Shown: in pieces, positions 45,586 to 57,399 of the stretch
How positions within the stretch are numbered: position 1 is the first letter of the stretch
How the letters are laid out: every line of letters starts with the position of its first letter
Source of the DNA: Symbiodinium natans
Taxonomy: Eukaryota > Sar > Dinophyceae > Suessiales > Symbiodiniaceae
Length of the DNA: 64,000 bases
Direction: 5' to 3'
Assembly: GCA_905221605.1 (NCBI GenBank)
Contig: CAJNDS010002294.1
Span: 62,001-126,000 of the forward strand
The notes under the pieces: generated by a model
Database searches by the model: none
What the model was told of the DNA's origin: nothing
The model's input: only the letters and a program-made list of their open reading frames with translations
Position numbers and translations under genes: made by a program

Positions 45586-45898
45586 TCCATTTCTCGTCCC
45601 GTTGAAAGGTAGGGGGTGGGGGGGTGGCCGTGCCTTGGACGCTTAGCGTCTATTCTGCACGTGCTTTATGCTTTCTTGGATTCTTCCCGAAAACCTCTCT
45701 GGGATTGGGTTCTCGTTTGGCGCTTGTGCTTGCTGTTGGTAAGCACCTGCCCTAGTCGAGGATGGGCCTTCGGCTCTGCAGCATGACAACTGTCAGGCTC
45801 CCTAAACCCTTATTGCCGCCTCTTCGGGGGATGGCAGCCTCAAAGGGTGCAGGTGGGCACAAAGCACCTAAGATCCCGACTTACCTGTCAAGAGCTGG

Positions 45899-46110
45899 CC
45901 CCTAAACCCTAAACCCTAAACCCTAAACCCTGAACCCTAAACCCTAAACCCTAAACCCTAAACCCTAAACCCTAAACCCTAAACCCTAAACCCTAAACCC
46001 TAAACCCTAAACCCTAAACCCTAAACCCTAAACCCTAAACCCTAAACCCGCCCGCCCCCCCTCAAAGCTCTATTGGGGTAGGCGGGCGCAGTCGAGCGCT
46101 CAGCGAGACC
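45899..46110. repeat. Long CCCTAAA array plus GC-hairpin module, copy 1
   Basis: About 21 head-to-tail CCCTAAA heptamers (one CCCTGAA variant) run from 45899 to 46049. They continue directly into CGCCCGCC (46049-46056), a 24-nt loop ending TTGGGGTA, GGCGGGCG (46081-46088), and then GTCGAGCGCTCAGCGAGACC. The two GC blocks are perfect reverse complements, giving an 8-bp GC-only stem. The same order occurs at 47068-47280. Confidence 0.95.
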
Positions 46111-46112
46111 AC

Positions 46113-46142
46113 GGCAGGCTCTGCTGGGCTGCAGAGCCTGCC
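46113..46142. repeat. Perfect 12-bp inverted repeat
   Basis: GGCAGGCTCTGC, TGGGCT, GCAGAGCCTGCC: a 12-bp stem with a six-base loop, immediately after the copy-1 telomere-array module. Copy 2 has no matching hairpin at this spot. Confidence 0.85.
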
Positions 46143-46256
46143 AGGCACAACCCTGAGAGGGTCGCCTAGCTAGAGTCGCCTAGCATTTGTCACAGATATA
46201 TTGTATTACCCTAAAACCCTCGGGGGGGGTCCTTTGCCTTTAACACTGGCTCCTGG

Positions 46257-46560
46257 GTCTGGAGGCCCCTGGAGGCCCCTGGAGGCCCTGGAGGTCCGCT
46301 GAGGGCCCTGGAGGCCCTGGACACCCTGGAAACCCCTGGAGGCCCCTGAAGGCCCCTGGAGGCCCTGCGCAGGCCCGAGAAGTCGGAGGCCCGGTGGAGG
46401 CCCTGGAGGCCCCTAAAGACGCCTGGACTGGGCCCCGGAAACCGTGAAGGGTCGTGGAGGCCCCTGAAGGCCCCTGCAAGCCCGTGAGGTTCCTGGAGAG
46501 GCCCTTCAACCCTTTGGAGGTCTTTGGAGACCCTTGGAGGCCCCTGCTGGCCCGTCCTTT
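46257..46560. repeat. GGAGGCCCCT minisatellite
   Basis: Many 9-10-base units of GGAGGCCCCT/GGAGGCCCT, often perfect at 46257-46345 and then increasingly degenerate. Open frames on the minus strand (Gly-Leu/Ala-Ser-Arg-Gly repeats) are translations of the repeat. Confidence 0.9.
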
Positions 46561-46589
46561 GTCTTGGCCCCAAATAAGCCCCAGGCCGC

Positions 46590-46890
46590 AACCTATTCAC
46601 GCCTCCTTTGCCTTATGGCCCCAGGCTGCAACCTACTCACGCTTGAGTTTTTCTATGAGAAGGCCCTTCGGCCCAGACCGTCCCCTTCGCAAAAACCTAA
46701 AAGGGGATCCTTAGCCTTATGGCCTCCCAAGTGATCCCCAATCGGCAATTGCGAGGGTCCTTCGGCCCAGACCCCCCTTCGCACAAACCTTCTGGTCCCA
46801 GGTGACCCAGCGTTCATGCCCTGATATTTGCTATGAGAGGGCCCTTCGGCCCAGACCGTCCCCTGCGCAAAAACCTGGGGGGGGGTCCTT
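46590..46890. repeat. About 90-bp dispersed direct repeats
   Basis: AGGCCCTTCGGCCCAGACC, then GTCCCCTTCGCAAAAACCT, recurs at about 46660, 46755 and 46838. GGGTCCTTAGCC and TTATGGCC phrases recur between copies. Confidence 0.8.
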
Positions 46891-47067
46891 AGCCAATCGC
46901 AAATGTCCCAAGCACTCTCAGTCTTTCCTCTGAACTGTTCGATGTTTGAGTTGTGAATGGTTGGCTTGGCTTGGGCTGGCTCCGGTTTGGTTCGCAATGA
47001 GTTGTGATTGGGTGGCCTTGGGGTGGGCATGTCTTCACACTATTGCGTTCAGCTGACCCGTGCTACA

Positions 47068-47285
47068 CCCTAAACCCTAAACCCTAAACCCTAAACCCTA
47101 AACCCTAAACCCTAAACCCTAAACCCTAAACCCTAAACCCTAAACCCTAAAGCCTAAAGCCTAAAGCCTAAACCCTAAACCCTAAACCCTAAACCCTAAA
47201 CCCTAAACCCGCCCGCCACCCCACTCTCTTGTCTTTTGGGGTAGGCGGGCGCTGGTCGAGCGAGCGCTCAGTGAGACCCTGCGAG
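47068..47285. repeat. Long CCCTAAA array plus GC-hairpin module, copy 2
   Basis: About 20 heptamers (47068-47210), including three CCTAAAG variants near 47150-47167. They run straight into CGCCCGCC (47210-47217), a 26-nt loop ending TTTGGGGTA, GGCGGGCG (47244-47251), and GTCGAGCGAGCGCTCAGTGAGACC. Loop sequence differs from copy 1 while both stem halves and the tail are kept. Confidence 0.95.
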
Positions 47286-48539
47286 GGAGCCCCAGGCGGG
47301 CGACCGAGCTGGCCTCCAGGCGTTCTATCGGATCGCTTTCTGGCGAAAGAGGCCACGAAGAGGAGACGGTCAAGGGAGGGGGGGTGGAACATTTTGTTGG
47401 GAGAGGGGCATGGGGAGGCGCGGACCATGCATGGATTTGCGGTTGACGGACGGGTTCGGGGGGGCGAGGACAAGGAGGGGGAAGCGCGGGGAGCTTGAGC
47501 AAATTAATTTCGAAGCTTTTGGCTTGGCCAACCCTGCCTTATGTTCGCCCTTAATTGAAGGACTACAGCAAGGTAGGCCATGGAATGAACCGCAAGCCAG
47601 CCCCCAAAACCCATGGCTCCAAGCCCCTTCACCAAATCCCGTTTCAATCCCCACCCACCCCCTACCCACCCCCCACCCTCCCCCGTGTCTCGCGTTCGGG
47701 GTTTGGGGTTTGCAGCTTAGCTTAGGGACTTATCTAACTTTCCCCCCCCCCCCTTCCCCCCCCCCCGAGAGGGTTGTTGTCCAATGTTTTTAAGTAAGCT
47801 TGACTGCAGGACCGTAGGAGTTGTGAAGCAGGACTCCCCTGCGCATGTTAAGTCAAAAGACCTGGCAGGGCTTTCCTGAATCTTGCTAGGATCGAACAGG
47901 GGGCATCATGCGATGTACAAGGACCAACTTTGTTGCAAGGTTTCCAGGGAGGTATGATGATGCGTGTAGCCGGTTAACGGTGTTCTTGTTGAGGGCTTCT
48001 CCCTGCGAAACAGAAGTCTTTGTCTGGACTGTCCTGTCGAGTCGTGCTAAGATGGGGAAACCAGTCCCGATACAAAAGGCTTGAAGCTACATGGGTATGT
48101 GCTTTCAAAGGCATAGATGTTTAAGGTTGTACGAGGCTTCCTGGCCTCGTCAGACCCTTCCCTTTTTGTACCGAGGCTCATCAAGAAATCACAACGCCCA
48201 GCTGTCCAAAAGCAGATCTCACTCCAAAACCTATCGCTTGCAGACCTGCCCTGAAATATCTCAACGTATACTGTTGTATGCCGGGCTGCTGCATAGTTCA
48301 TATCAAAGTATGCCTGAAAGCGAATACAAACCGTACGTAGTGGTTGACAACTACGGGGTGGGTTGTCCTGTCCTTGCCTCTGGAGGGCCTATGGCTTTCG
48401 CAGGCGACTTTGCGATAAAGCATGCGTGCAGTCCATGTTGAAAACCCTGGTTGGAATTATCAGGCCACGAAAAACAGTTGCCACTTCCATAAAGGCAGCA
48501 CACGAGCGCTTCGGTTTTTCAGGTGCCATCTTGGTGGGG

Positions 48540-49270
48540 GATGTCAAGCATGTATACATATATACATATGAACATATAGACAAATATACGTATAGACTTA
48601 TATACCTATATACATACTGACTTATATACTTCCAAACTTGGAAACCATCGCGAGGTATTCAGGTGGAATTGGCCATCATTAGCAGCACTCCTCCGTCTTG
48701 TTCGGCACGAAGACTGCCACATAGAGCCGTTCCTGCCACATAGCACATTGTAGTACACCAGTTGCTGTTCAACAATGCCCGGCATAATTATCACGAGTAT
48801 GATGATGAATATAACTATACATTCTATTGAAGTTGCGGAAGCGGTTAGAAACAATGTCAGTACGATGCAAACTAAAGCGACTTCGAACATACCGAAAACG
48901 AATACCACAAACTGGCAAGACAAAATAAATAGTGATGGCATGTATGTACCTGAACACCAATCGTAAAATTACTCACATAACACGATCAACATGAATCACA
49001 TCATTTATAAGATCCCCATTGCAAACATGATTGACATGATTACAAATGAAAATCTACAATCATTAAGAGGTGAACACGATCAACATGATGAAAAACCCTG
49101 TTAAGATGACTAACCCATTTAACAGCATTCACAGCATTATCAGTATTAACAACCTTACCTGCTGGACATGATTTAAAAGAAAACTTAACATGACTGGCAT
49201 GACTAACATGCTTAACATGACTAACATGCTATCCATGATGATAGCCATGGACACTATTACAGTTTTTTAA
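48540..49270. repeat. AT-rich island with TATACATA and AACATGACTA-type repeats
   Basis: 48547-48630 is a TATACATA/TATAGACT microsatellite. From about 48960 to 49230, phrases such as GATCAACATGAT, TTAACATGACTGGCATGAC and TAACATGCTTAACATGAC recur. Base composition is clearly more AT-rich than the rest of the window. No exon is supported. Confidence 0.8.
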
Positions 49271-49429
49271 CATTCTTCACATTTCAACAGTAGTAACATT
49301 ATGCACAGCATGAACCTTCTGAAACTTCTCAACATTATGAACGTCGATAACTGCATCAACATCCTTAATTTGACTAAGTGTTTTTATCATGTTAACCTCA
49401 TCAACCTCATTCTTTTGGGTGCTCCCAGG

Positions 49430-50330
49430 TGTTGCAGTACAAGTGATACTATAGCTACTTTTCCTAGTCTTGCTAGCAATGTTGCTTCCCTTGCTGTCAC
49501 AGGTCCGATAATAGTTCCCCAGCAATCCATGGATGCCTTCTTTTCCTTTTCGTCAGCATGGATCTGTTTCGCCAGCATGTCCACGAGCTCCTTAGACTGG
49601 TCAGAACTACATGTCATGGTAGACGAGTTGAACGTCGAACTGGCAAGACAAGCCTGCAAATCAAAAGCTTATAAAGTCATTAGAAAGCCTGTCGAAATTC
49701 CACAGACCACTGCAGCTTCATTTGGCAAGGCAAAGGCCCCGGCGATCCGAGCACATCGCACGAGAAAGATCATCTGCGAGCAATCTGATGCGACCTGCAG
49801 GACACACGAAGCCCCCAGAGCGGAGGACATAGATTCGCAACAGCCAGAACATGATCCGAGATGAAGGCGGTTTGGTCGGAAAGTTTGTGCCTGGAACAAA
49901 AACCCGGAAAGGAGCGACTTTGTTGTGATGAGAAGCAGCACTGTACTGGCTGGCTTACCATTGCTGGACACCGTGATCTTTGAGGTCGCTTGGGCTGACA
50001 ATTAGGTCCAACGGTCCGACCTTGCAAACTGACAGACTTGACAGGCTCCCTCGAACTTGATGGAACTTGCACACGAATCATGCAGGATATTCCAGGCTCT
50101 GGCAATGGTACTGTCAAGCAGAAGCACTTTGCGGCCGGTCACCTGACAACCCCTACAAGCAATGCGATCCGTAAACCAGAGAAAAGCAAGAATGGATGCC
50201 TTCATGTTCAGACATGTTCGGACAGCCTCATCAAGTAAATCAAGAAGGCGTGCTCGTACGTCTGCACGCACCTCAAGCGCAAAGACGTTAACAAAGGAGT
50301 GTGCTGTCGGGCGCATGGGCTTGCAGCTGC
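49430..50330 (-). CDS. Unknown gene, at least two exons
   Basis: One minus frame (about 50002-50320) reads HSFVNVFALEVRADVRARLL, DLLDEAVRTCLNMKASILAF, LWFTDRIACRGCQ and then KVLLLDSTIARAWNILHDSC, ending TAA at 50002. A GT donor follows CRGCQ, so the end may be spliced differently. Further left, about 49530-49640, is MTCSSDQSKELVDMLAKQIH, then ADEKEKKASMDCWG. Both look like genuine helical protein. I recognise no domain, and cannot show that they belong to one gene. Confidence 0.4.
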
Positions 50331-52009
50331 ATCTACAAGCTCTCCAACCGCCGAGTCCATCCTGCGCCGAACCTGAGCAGAGTTTCACGGAAGATTTGTC
50401 CCAAGATGTTTTTGAAGATGTTTAAAGAGTCCAAAGAGTCCAAGAGTCCAAGAACCCTCTGCGCTTGGATCACGGCAGAGCTCAAGGCAAAGCTGCATTG
50501 GAGGGTCAGTCAGTCGCTCTCATGTGCGGCCCGTTATGCTCTGACAGATGCGCTCTGATCCGCAATACAAGCTCTTTTTGAATCATAACACTGGGTGTTT
50601 CATGCCAGGAGCGTGTGAAAAATTGCGAACCTGCGCCTCATGGCTGTGCTGCGTCTGTCCAAGCAAGCCACTTGGCCAATAAGCTGCACCATAGCACCGT
50701 GCTTCAAGCTGATACTTCGGGACACTCCCATGACAGCAGCCGAGGGCTGAGCACGAAGAGTCGTACGCACTCAGCCTGTCAGGGCTGCTGTCTGACCACT
50801 GGCGACCACATGGCCGAGAGCTCCTTGTGCCTTCCCTTGTTTTTCCCTGTCGCTCGCACTTTGACCGGTATGAGTCTCTGCCACCGCACTGTATGCAGAC
50901 CACTCACTTACCGCGGCTTGCTGCCGGACGATAGCTGCCAGCGGAGTGGATGGTAGCAAGGCACCTTGATTGAGATGTGCTAATTGTCGTGCACAGGCAA
51001 GCGGTTTGCACTTTTCCCTCCTGCGTCGATGTTTCAATCGCCTACTAGTACAGACCAATCACGTGTAGACTGGTACAGCCGGTAATATACATGCCTCTGC
51101 ACCTGGCTGGGAAGGTGCCAGCAGCACCACGAAGGCTCATGTCATGGTGCTGCGGCTGCCAGAACCGATGCAGTTGTAAAACAGTTGGCGGTGGGTGTTC
51201 CCAAAATCCACAGAATCTCACAAGGCACTGGGCATGCCTTGCTCAGAAATGCACCGACCTCTGAGCCCTGACATGCCTTGCCCGCTTTGGATCCAGGAGA
51301 GTGAAGCTTATCATGATCAGATTAACATCAAAGGAATCAAAGGGGGGCAACAACAGAGAAACCTCGAGATGGCCACGGCGGCAAGGCGTCGTTTCACTCG
51401 GCGCGAGCTCCGCACTGTGCACTCTGCACCATCCCCTTAGACGCAAACTTTGGGTCTGTATGTGCTGGCCTCACTGCTGGCCTCACAACTGCTGTGCCTT
51501 GTGTGCGCTTCGTTTGGTGTGTGTGTGTGTGCATGTCGGACTCATGTTCGGATCATGTTCGGATCATGTCTCTGCACATTAAACATTAGAATCCGGCTGG
51601 CTCCTGTTTTGTGTTGCTATTTGTTTGGCGTCTTTCCATTGTTGGACGAAACACGAAAAGGCCAAGAATAATCAGTACAAGACCAGTTCTGTCTCTCTAC
51701 GGATCTCTTAGTCTTGGCAGTCATGTGATGTGTGTGTGTGTGTGTACTTGTCATCATGTGTCTATGAGGTGGGGGGTGCACAGACTGATCTCGCATCGTA
51801 CTCAAAAATCTTCTCCGTGCAGTTTCAGATGTCAAGAGTTGCAGCGCGCAGGAGTCCCACTTTATGGCTCCAAGTCGCAAGGGTGCTAACCCTGTTTGAC
51901 AGCGTAGCTCCCCGAGCGAAGACTGCCTGAATTCGGCTCCCCTCAAGGCAGTCTCAGTTCGTCGATTCGTGAGCTGGTTTCTTTTCGGCCAGGCGAGGCG
52001 TCCACACGC

Positions 52010-52805
52010 TTCTACGGTGCTAGACATAATTCCAGACGATATCTGGCGCCCCACCAATATCCTTCAGCTGATTGGAATCTAGTGGATCCGAGATGCAAGC
52101 CGGCACAGCAGCGGTCCTGATATCTACCGGTAAGCTCCAGTACGAAGGAGGCGTTGGTAACGGAACCTCGACAGAAAACAGCACCGGAAAAGAGTCCAGC
52201 ACTGATCCTGGCACCCCGAAACACCAGGATCCGCCCAGGCCTGCAGTGCCGATTGCCAGAGGAGTTGCAAGAGGAGGACAAACTCCTGGCACGCCGCGCC
52301 ACAACAGTCACCACAGCATGTGAACTTTGTGCGATTGCTATCGCCACTCCTGCTGTGGGCTCCTCACTTGCCACTTGTGCAACAACGTCCTCGGAAAGCA
52401 AAGAAAAGCCAGGATCCATTGGCAAATCTTGGATGGATCATGATGGATCGACAAGCCAGACTTCCTGGATCACATCTTGGCTGCTGCAGACCAAAAGTAG
52501 GCGGGCACAGCGCTTGTACGCCGCCTGTGCACCAGAGCTCCAAGTTGGGCCATCTAGCATTCTCTGACATATCATGGGACCACCTGCGCATCGAAAGTGG
52601 CAGCAGGCTGGTCTGCTCCCCAAAGCAGGATACGCTTTTGAGTGAGGCTCGTCAAATAGCTTGTGGACCAACCTCGCAAAGGGCATCTGCTCCCTCTGCA
52701 AAACGGACAAAGCCCATTCAAGGCCAATTTTTTGCACCCCAAGCCTATGGGAAGACCCGGCGAGGTCTGCGCTACCGCCACCTACCACACGCGGTTTGGG
52801 CAAGC
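52010..52805 (-). CDS. Possible exons of an unknown gene
   Basis: Minus frame segments KIGLEWALSVLQREQMPFAR, then LVHKLFDEPHSKAYPALG (about 52620-52730), MSENARWPNLELWCTGGVQA (about 52510-52570) and ASEEPTAGVAIAIAQSSHAV (about 52315-52375) look protein-like and follow each other on one strand. Splice sites were not fixed. No family is recognised. Confidence 0.3.
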
Positions 52806-54133
52806 ATGCCTTCGCGCTCTAACATTCGAGCCTCCAGGTAAGCCCCAAGGAAGAACACGAGGTGCCACATCATGCTCTGTGTCAAAGAGCTGGGCTGGTA
52901 GAAACTACATATAACTTTGGTTCTGCAATGTACATATTCCTACGTACCCTTCTCGAAGCAGTCGCTGACATGATACCTCTATGTCAAGAACGTTTCCGAG
53001 TCTTCTTTCCCCCCTTCCTTGGGCCAACTCACACACGGACTCAGGAGGTCAGCCTTTGTGTGCAAAGTCGGCTCAGTGAAATGCCAGAAGCCGGCCGAAG
53101 TAAGGTGAGCACTGCTGCATCATGAAGTGTATGCGAGCGCGCATCCACTGCATCACACTACATCCACTACAGATAGCAGCGCAAGAGCCTGAGCCAGCTT
53201 CAGCACACACCACAACTCGAAGAAGATTGGCAACATAAACGCTTGTCGTGCCAGGCAGTTGGCTCCTCGGACGGCAAACTTTGTATCCCGCGAGACATTC
53301 AGCGATGAGTCTTAACACCTTCGAGCACAACGACCCTTATAACATGCGCCTTGCAGCGACAGATGAGAGCAGTACTCAAATGGAGGGGTCACCCCGAACT
53401 GTACAATGCACTTAGTGCATGTCGCGGAATGCTGTGCAGTGCGCCTGCACTTCATTTGCCAAAGCCCTTGGGCGCGGCGGGGGGCCCGGTAGGGCCACAA
53501 GTACGAAGTGGCACAGGTCATGCTGGTGTTCAGCACCACCATGCCACCCACCGCCTCCATCGTCGAACTTCTCAAACATCACCTTGGCACCACGGACATT
53601 GAGCACTGCGCCACTTTACCAGGGTGGTTCTGGAGTTGAGGTTTCGAGCCTGATAAGCCTCAGGATTTAAGGCTACCAGATCAGGGCTGCAAGGTTCCTT
53701 AGGGTCGAGGGTCTTGATGTTGATTTCGGCTATGTTGTGTACAAGTTTCAGTACAAGTCGTTGCCATTGTTTTGCCATTGTAGTCTAACGTTGCATCTGA
53801 AAAGGGCTTTGCTTTCACTCTGTCACGCTGCTTTCGAAAAGCAACCTCGGTCGCCCTGTTTGGTTCGTCATGGTGCAGTGTGTTCATACATAGAGCTTCT
53901 GCATGGAGCTGGGTGCCCGTGAAATCCGGGTTGAGGACTCGCGTCGATGCGTAAGAGCGTCTAGTCGGGAAGCGGTTGCCGTTGATGTGTTCTTGGTGAT
54001 TGAAAACTCGTCTTGCTAAAGCATCGCCTGCATGGGGAAAGCCCTGGCAAACATCTCCCTAGAGGAAGCGGGGGTAAGCTGCGCATATTGTTCGGGGCCG
54101 CCTGTGTCGCTTCCATGGTCTTCGCGCTTATCA

Positions 54134-54172
54134 TTCCTGATGCTCTTCCTGATGCTCTTCCTGATGCTCCCT
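54134..54172. repeat. 12-bp tandem repeat, three copies
   Basis: CTTCCTGATGCT is repeated three times (about 54136-54170), preceded by a partial copy. It is short and exact, so recently expanded. Confidence 0.9.
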
Positions 54173-55668
54173 TTTCTTGGGGTCGGGTGTTCTCCTCTTG
54201 GTGCCAGCACTAACCCGCCCTTAGAGGCTGTTGACTTTACCTTCTGGTATTGGCCAACAGGGATTGAGGAGTGCCCCATGAAGACGTCGATGCAGAAACC
54301 ACTCCGACCTCCATAAATTTTCTCTGACCTTGCGTTCGATTCCCAGACTGCAACCATTCCTGCCGAGTCGACGGCAGTGGTTTTCGGAATGGACTTTGGG
54401 CTGCTGTGTCAATGTTTCAGCAGGTTAGCATCACAAGGCTCGCACTAAAAGAAGACGACGACGGATGAAAGCTCTGGTCGGGAGCGGGAGCCTGGAAGCA
54501 ACCCCTTAAAAGGCTTTTGAGTCTGGACATCCTCCAGCAATGAAGCAAGAGATAGCAAGAGCATACAAGTACCACGCTTTGTGCTTGCACCTCCTTGAGG
54601 TTCTCCGGCCGCAGCGCATTGCTGTCCTCGTCTTCCGTTGCATACAAGGAAAAGATTGCAGCGATGCAGTAATGTGAACCTTGAAAGGCGGAGGGGACAA
54701 AGAAGTGTTCCGCACCTTGACAGCGTGCCCAATATCAGCGCACGGCGGGGGCTGTAACTGTTGCAAGTACACGACCCGCAACGATCACTCCTGCAAAACG
54801 TCCCCAAGCAAGAATCAGTAGTGGACGAGGCAAATCGTTGCCATCCGCCGGAGGCATGGGATTCCATGTGCCGAGACCCGCACTCTGGATACTTTCCCTG
54901 CAATCACAACCTTGAAAGACGCAGGCACGTTCACAAATCGAAACGCCCTCAAGAAAATTGCTGCTACATGCAAAAAGGAAAGGCTACGGCAGACTTCGAA
55001 TCCCAAGCACGTCGAATCAAAGAACGCAGAGGGTGATGCCTAAGGCACATTCAGGCACACTGCTCAAAAGCCTGTCTTGGCAAAGCCAAAACTTTCACGT
55101 TCGGGGTCGCGGCTTAAAGGGGAGCACATCTATCTTCGAACAAGCAAAGCACCTGACACAGAAGACAGAAGCGCAACCCGGAGTTAAGAACAACTCTGGA
55201 TGTCCCTCTGCGCATCTGCCATCCTCTGTCCAGCCTGACGCTGCCCCAGTCTTGAGGTCGCACATGAGATTTGCCTGTGCTTTTTGACGAGGCAGTTTGG
55301 AAACTTACATAAAACAAGTCCCTGCCGTGCTTCTGCACAGGTAGTCAGGCTCTGGTTATTAAAAAGTGCAAAAGGACGCTTCGCTGTTCCCTGTTCCCAC
55401 TGGAAGCCGCTCGATACATGTTTCATCCTATGCCTGAAGCATTTGACTTCCTCAAGTACACAAGTTGGGCTTCATCTGGTCAATTCTCAAAATTGTGCTG
55501 CCTTTTGGGTACCCGGACTATTTAAGGGGCCGCCTTCTGATAGGACCATAACAACAAAGAGAAGTGGCCATCTGAACACACATGCCTGCAGTATTATTGT
55601 GTGCGCTCGGTCTCTTTGGTGCTGTCAGTGACGTCTTGGCGTAGAACGCCCATTTCAAACCGTGCACG

Positions 55669-56307
55669 CTAGAATTTGCCAAGGTTACGCATTGCACGAA
55701 GGTGGAAATGAGTTGCTTCTAAACATTTGCTAACATGGCACAGTGAGCTCTGTGCAGGCTCGGTAAGGTAAACCCAGCGAATCGACGCCAGATGTTTTCT
55801 TTGCCAGAGGCTGACAATCTCTCTCAATATTCGGGACATGCTCTCGCACGCAAAGTTCTCTTTGCCAAGCTTCCACGGATTGAACGGCAGTTGCTGATTC
55901 TGCCGTGCAAGCTGGCTTTCCCGGTTTGCCCTTTGCACTTCATTCAGCTTTGCGGGCATGCTGCACAGCTGGCAGATGTCATTGTCGATGCACGGAGCGC
56001 CATCCTGAGCGGAAAAGTTGACACTACACGAGATCACAAACATCGAACACCACCCCAGCTCAACAGCTGAAGAAAAAGAACGGCGAATCATGGCCTTGGC
56101 TGAAGCTTGCGCGTTCGCTGCGTTCTTGCCAGCCTTTCGATGAAAGCTACTTTGCACGCTGCTGCAACACAGGCTACACTGGTTCCCACGTCTGCGGAGT
56201 GAGCTGCGAGATCTCGGAATGTTTGTGGTGGCATGCTGTCCTCGTCGGTGCGCACCAATCTCGCACATCAGGCATGCCGGCAAGCAAGAGTTCGCTTCAG
56301 TCCTCAA
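55669..56307 (-). CDS. 212-codon open minus frame, unknown
   Basis: The frame includes SFSSAVELGWCSMFVISCSV, then SAQDGAPCIDNDICQLCSMP, KLNEVQRANRESQLARQNQQ and SRILREIVSLWQRKHLASIR. Composition is balanced and not repeat-derived. It ends TAG/TAA near 55669. The first 60 codons are Cys/Arg-rich and less convincing, so the coding part may begin at an acceptor around 56080. No domain is recognised. Confidence 0.35.
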   Translation of the reverse strand: MRTEANSCLPACLMCEIGAHRRGQHATTNIPRSRSSLRRRGNQCSLCCSSVQSSFHRKAGKNAANAQASAKAMIRRSFSSAVELGWCSMFVISCSVNFSAQDGAPCIDNDICQLCSMPAKLNEVQRANRESQLARQNQQLPFNPWKLGKENFACESMSRILREIVSLWQRKHLASIRWVYLTEPAQSSLCHVSKCLEATHFHLRAMRNLGKF

Positions 56308-56559
56308 AGCTGGGCGCGTTGACGACCGCCCAAGCTTCCGGACTCCTGCTCGTGCGCAAGCGACGAAAGCTGCTTTGCCACGCGCACGTTAGGACTGCAT
56401 GACTTGCGTAAGCCGCAGGCAACAGCGATGTCACACGACTCAAGGCTCCGTAGTTTGTGGCTTCCTGATGAGCTTCCGTAGGCAAGCACACAAGAACACT
56501 TTCAAAGCAGCATCTTCACGTCCGACCAGCGAAGCCCTGGCTCTGCCCCCCCCCGCCCC

Positions 56560-57030
56560 TCCCCACTCTAAACCCGAAGCGGCTCTAGACCCTAAGCATC
56601 CCTAAGCCCTAAGCATCATGTACACCGACAGCGATGGCAGCCACAGCTCCGACCCTACAAAAAAGATCATTGTCAGTGAGAGCTGCTTGAACCAATATGT
56701 CTGTTAGGGACCCTCTCGCACAGGCTTGTCCCAAAGCAAGCTTTATGTCCTTGCTTCTCCCGCGTTTTCTGTCTTGTGAGCAAGGGTCGAAAAACACCAA
56801 GAATAAGAAGCAGGTGAACAGAAGAAGATGGAGGAAGAGGGAGAGAGGGAGAGAGAGCGGGAGATGGAAACTGCAATACGAAAGAGTCCTAAAAACAACA
56901 TGCAAGAAAGATGAGAAGAGAAGTCAAGGAGTGCGAGGACCTGCGCCTCTCGCACTAAACCCGTGTCTCCTGAACAGCCCACAACTGGGCCCGCGCGGGG
57001 GCAAGCAAACCCTGTCAAACCCTGAACCCG
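56560..57030. repeat. Degenerate telomere-like phrases and purine-rich tract
   Basis: CTAAACCCGAAGC, GACCCTAAGCATCCCTAAGC (56570-56620) and AAACCCTGTCAAACCCTGAACC (about 57007-57030) flank a GA-rich tract (56820-56875, GGGAGAGAGGGAGAGAGAG). Both strands give long Leu/Ser or Lys/Glu frames that are artefacts of composition. Confidence 0.7.
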
Positions 57031-57399
57031 AAAATGCTACCGGCCCAAAGCCCTGGGGAAACCTGCAAACCAGAATCCGTGAAACCCGAAAGTGGAACCG
57101 AACGGGCGACAAAAACGCCATTTGCCCCGTCACGCCCCCGATCTCGCACTCACTCTGTGGCCCTCGGATCTCTGCACCAGGGTCCACACCCCAAGCATCC
57201 GTCACACTACCCCCCTTTGTCCACGCCCCAATCAAGCCTCCCCTTTACCCGCCGGTGGTTCCACGCCCCGTACAACTGCCCTGCTCTGTCACGGTCACGC
57301 CTCCGATCTCGCGCCCCTCCCTTGCTGATGCTTTTGTCTTATACAGGGTCTGCTCTCTGCAGTATCTGAGAGCACGATTGGATCCTGCAACCTGGGTCT

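Noticed and set aside
45899-47210. The CCCTAAA arrays as a real chromosome end
   Set aside because: They are internal, bounded on both sides by kilobases of other sequence, and two arrays point the same way, so they are interstitial.
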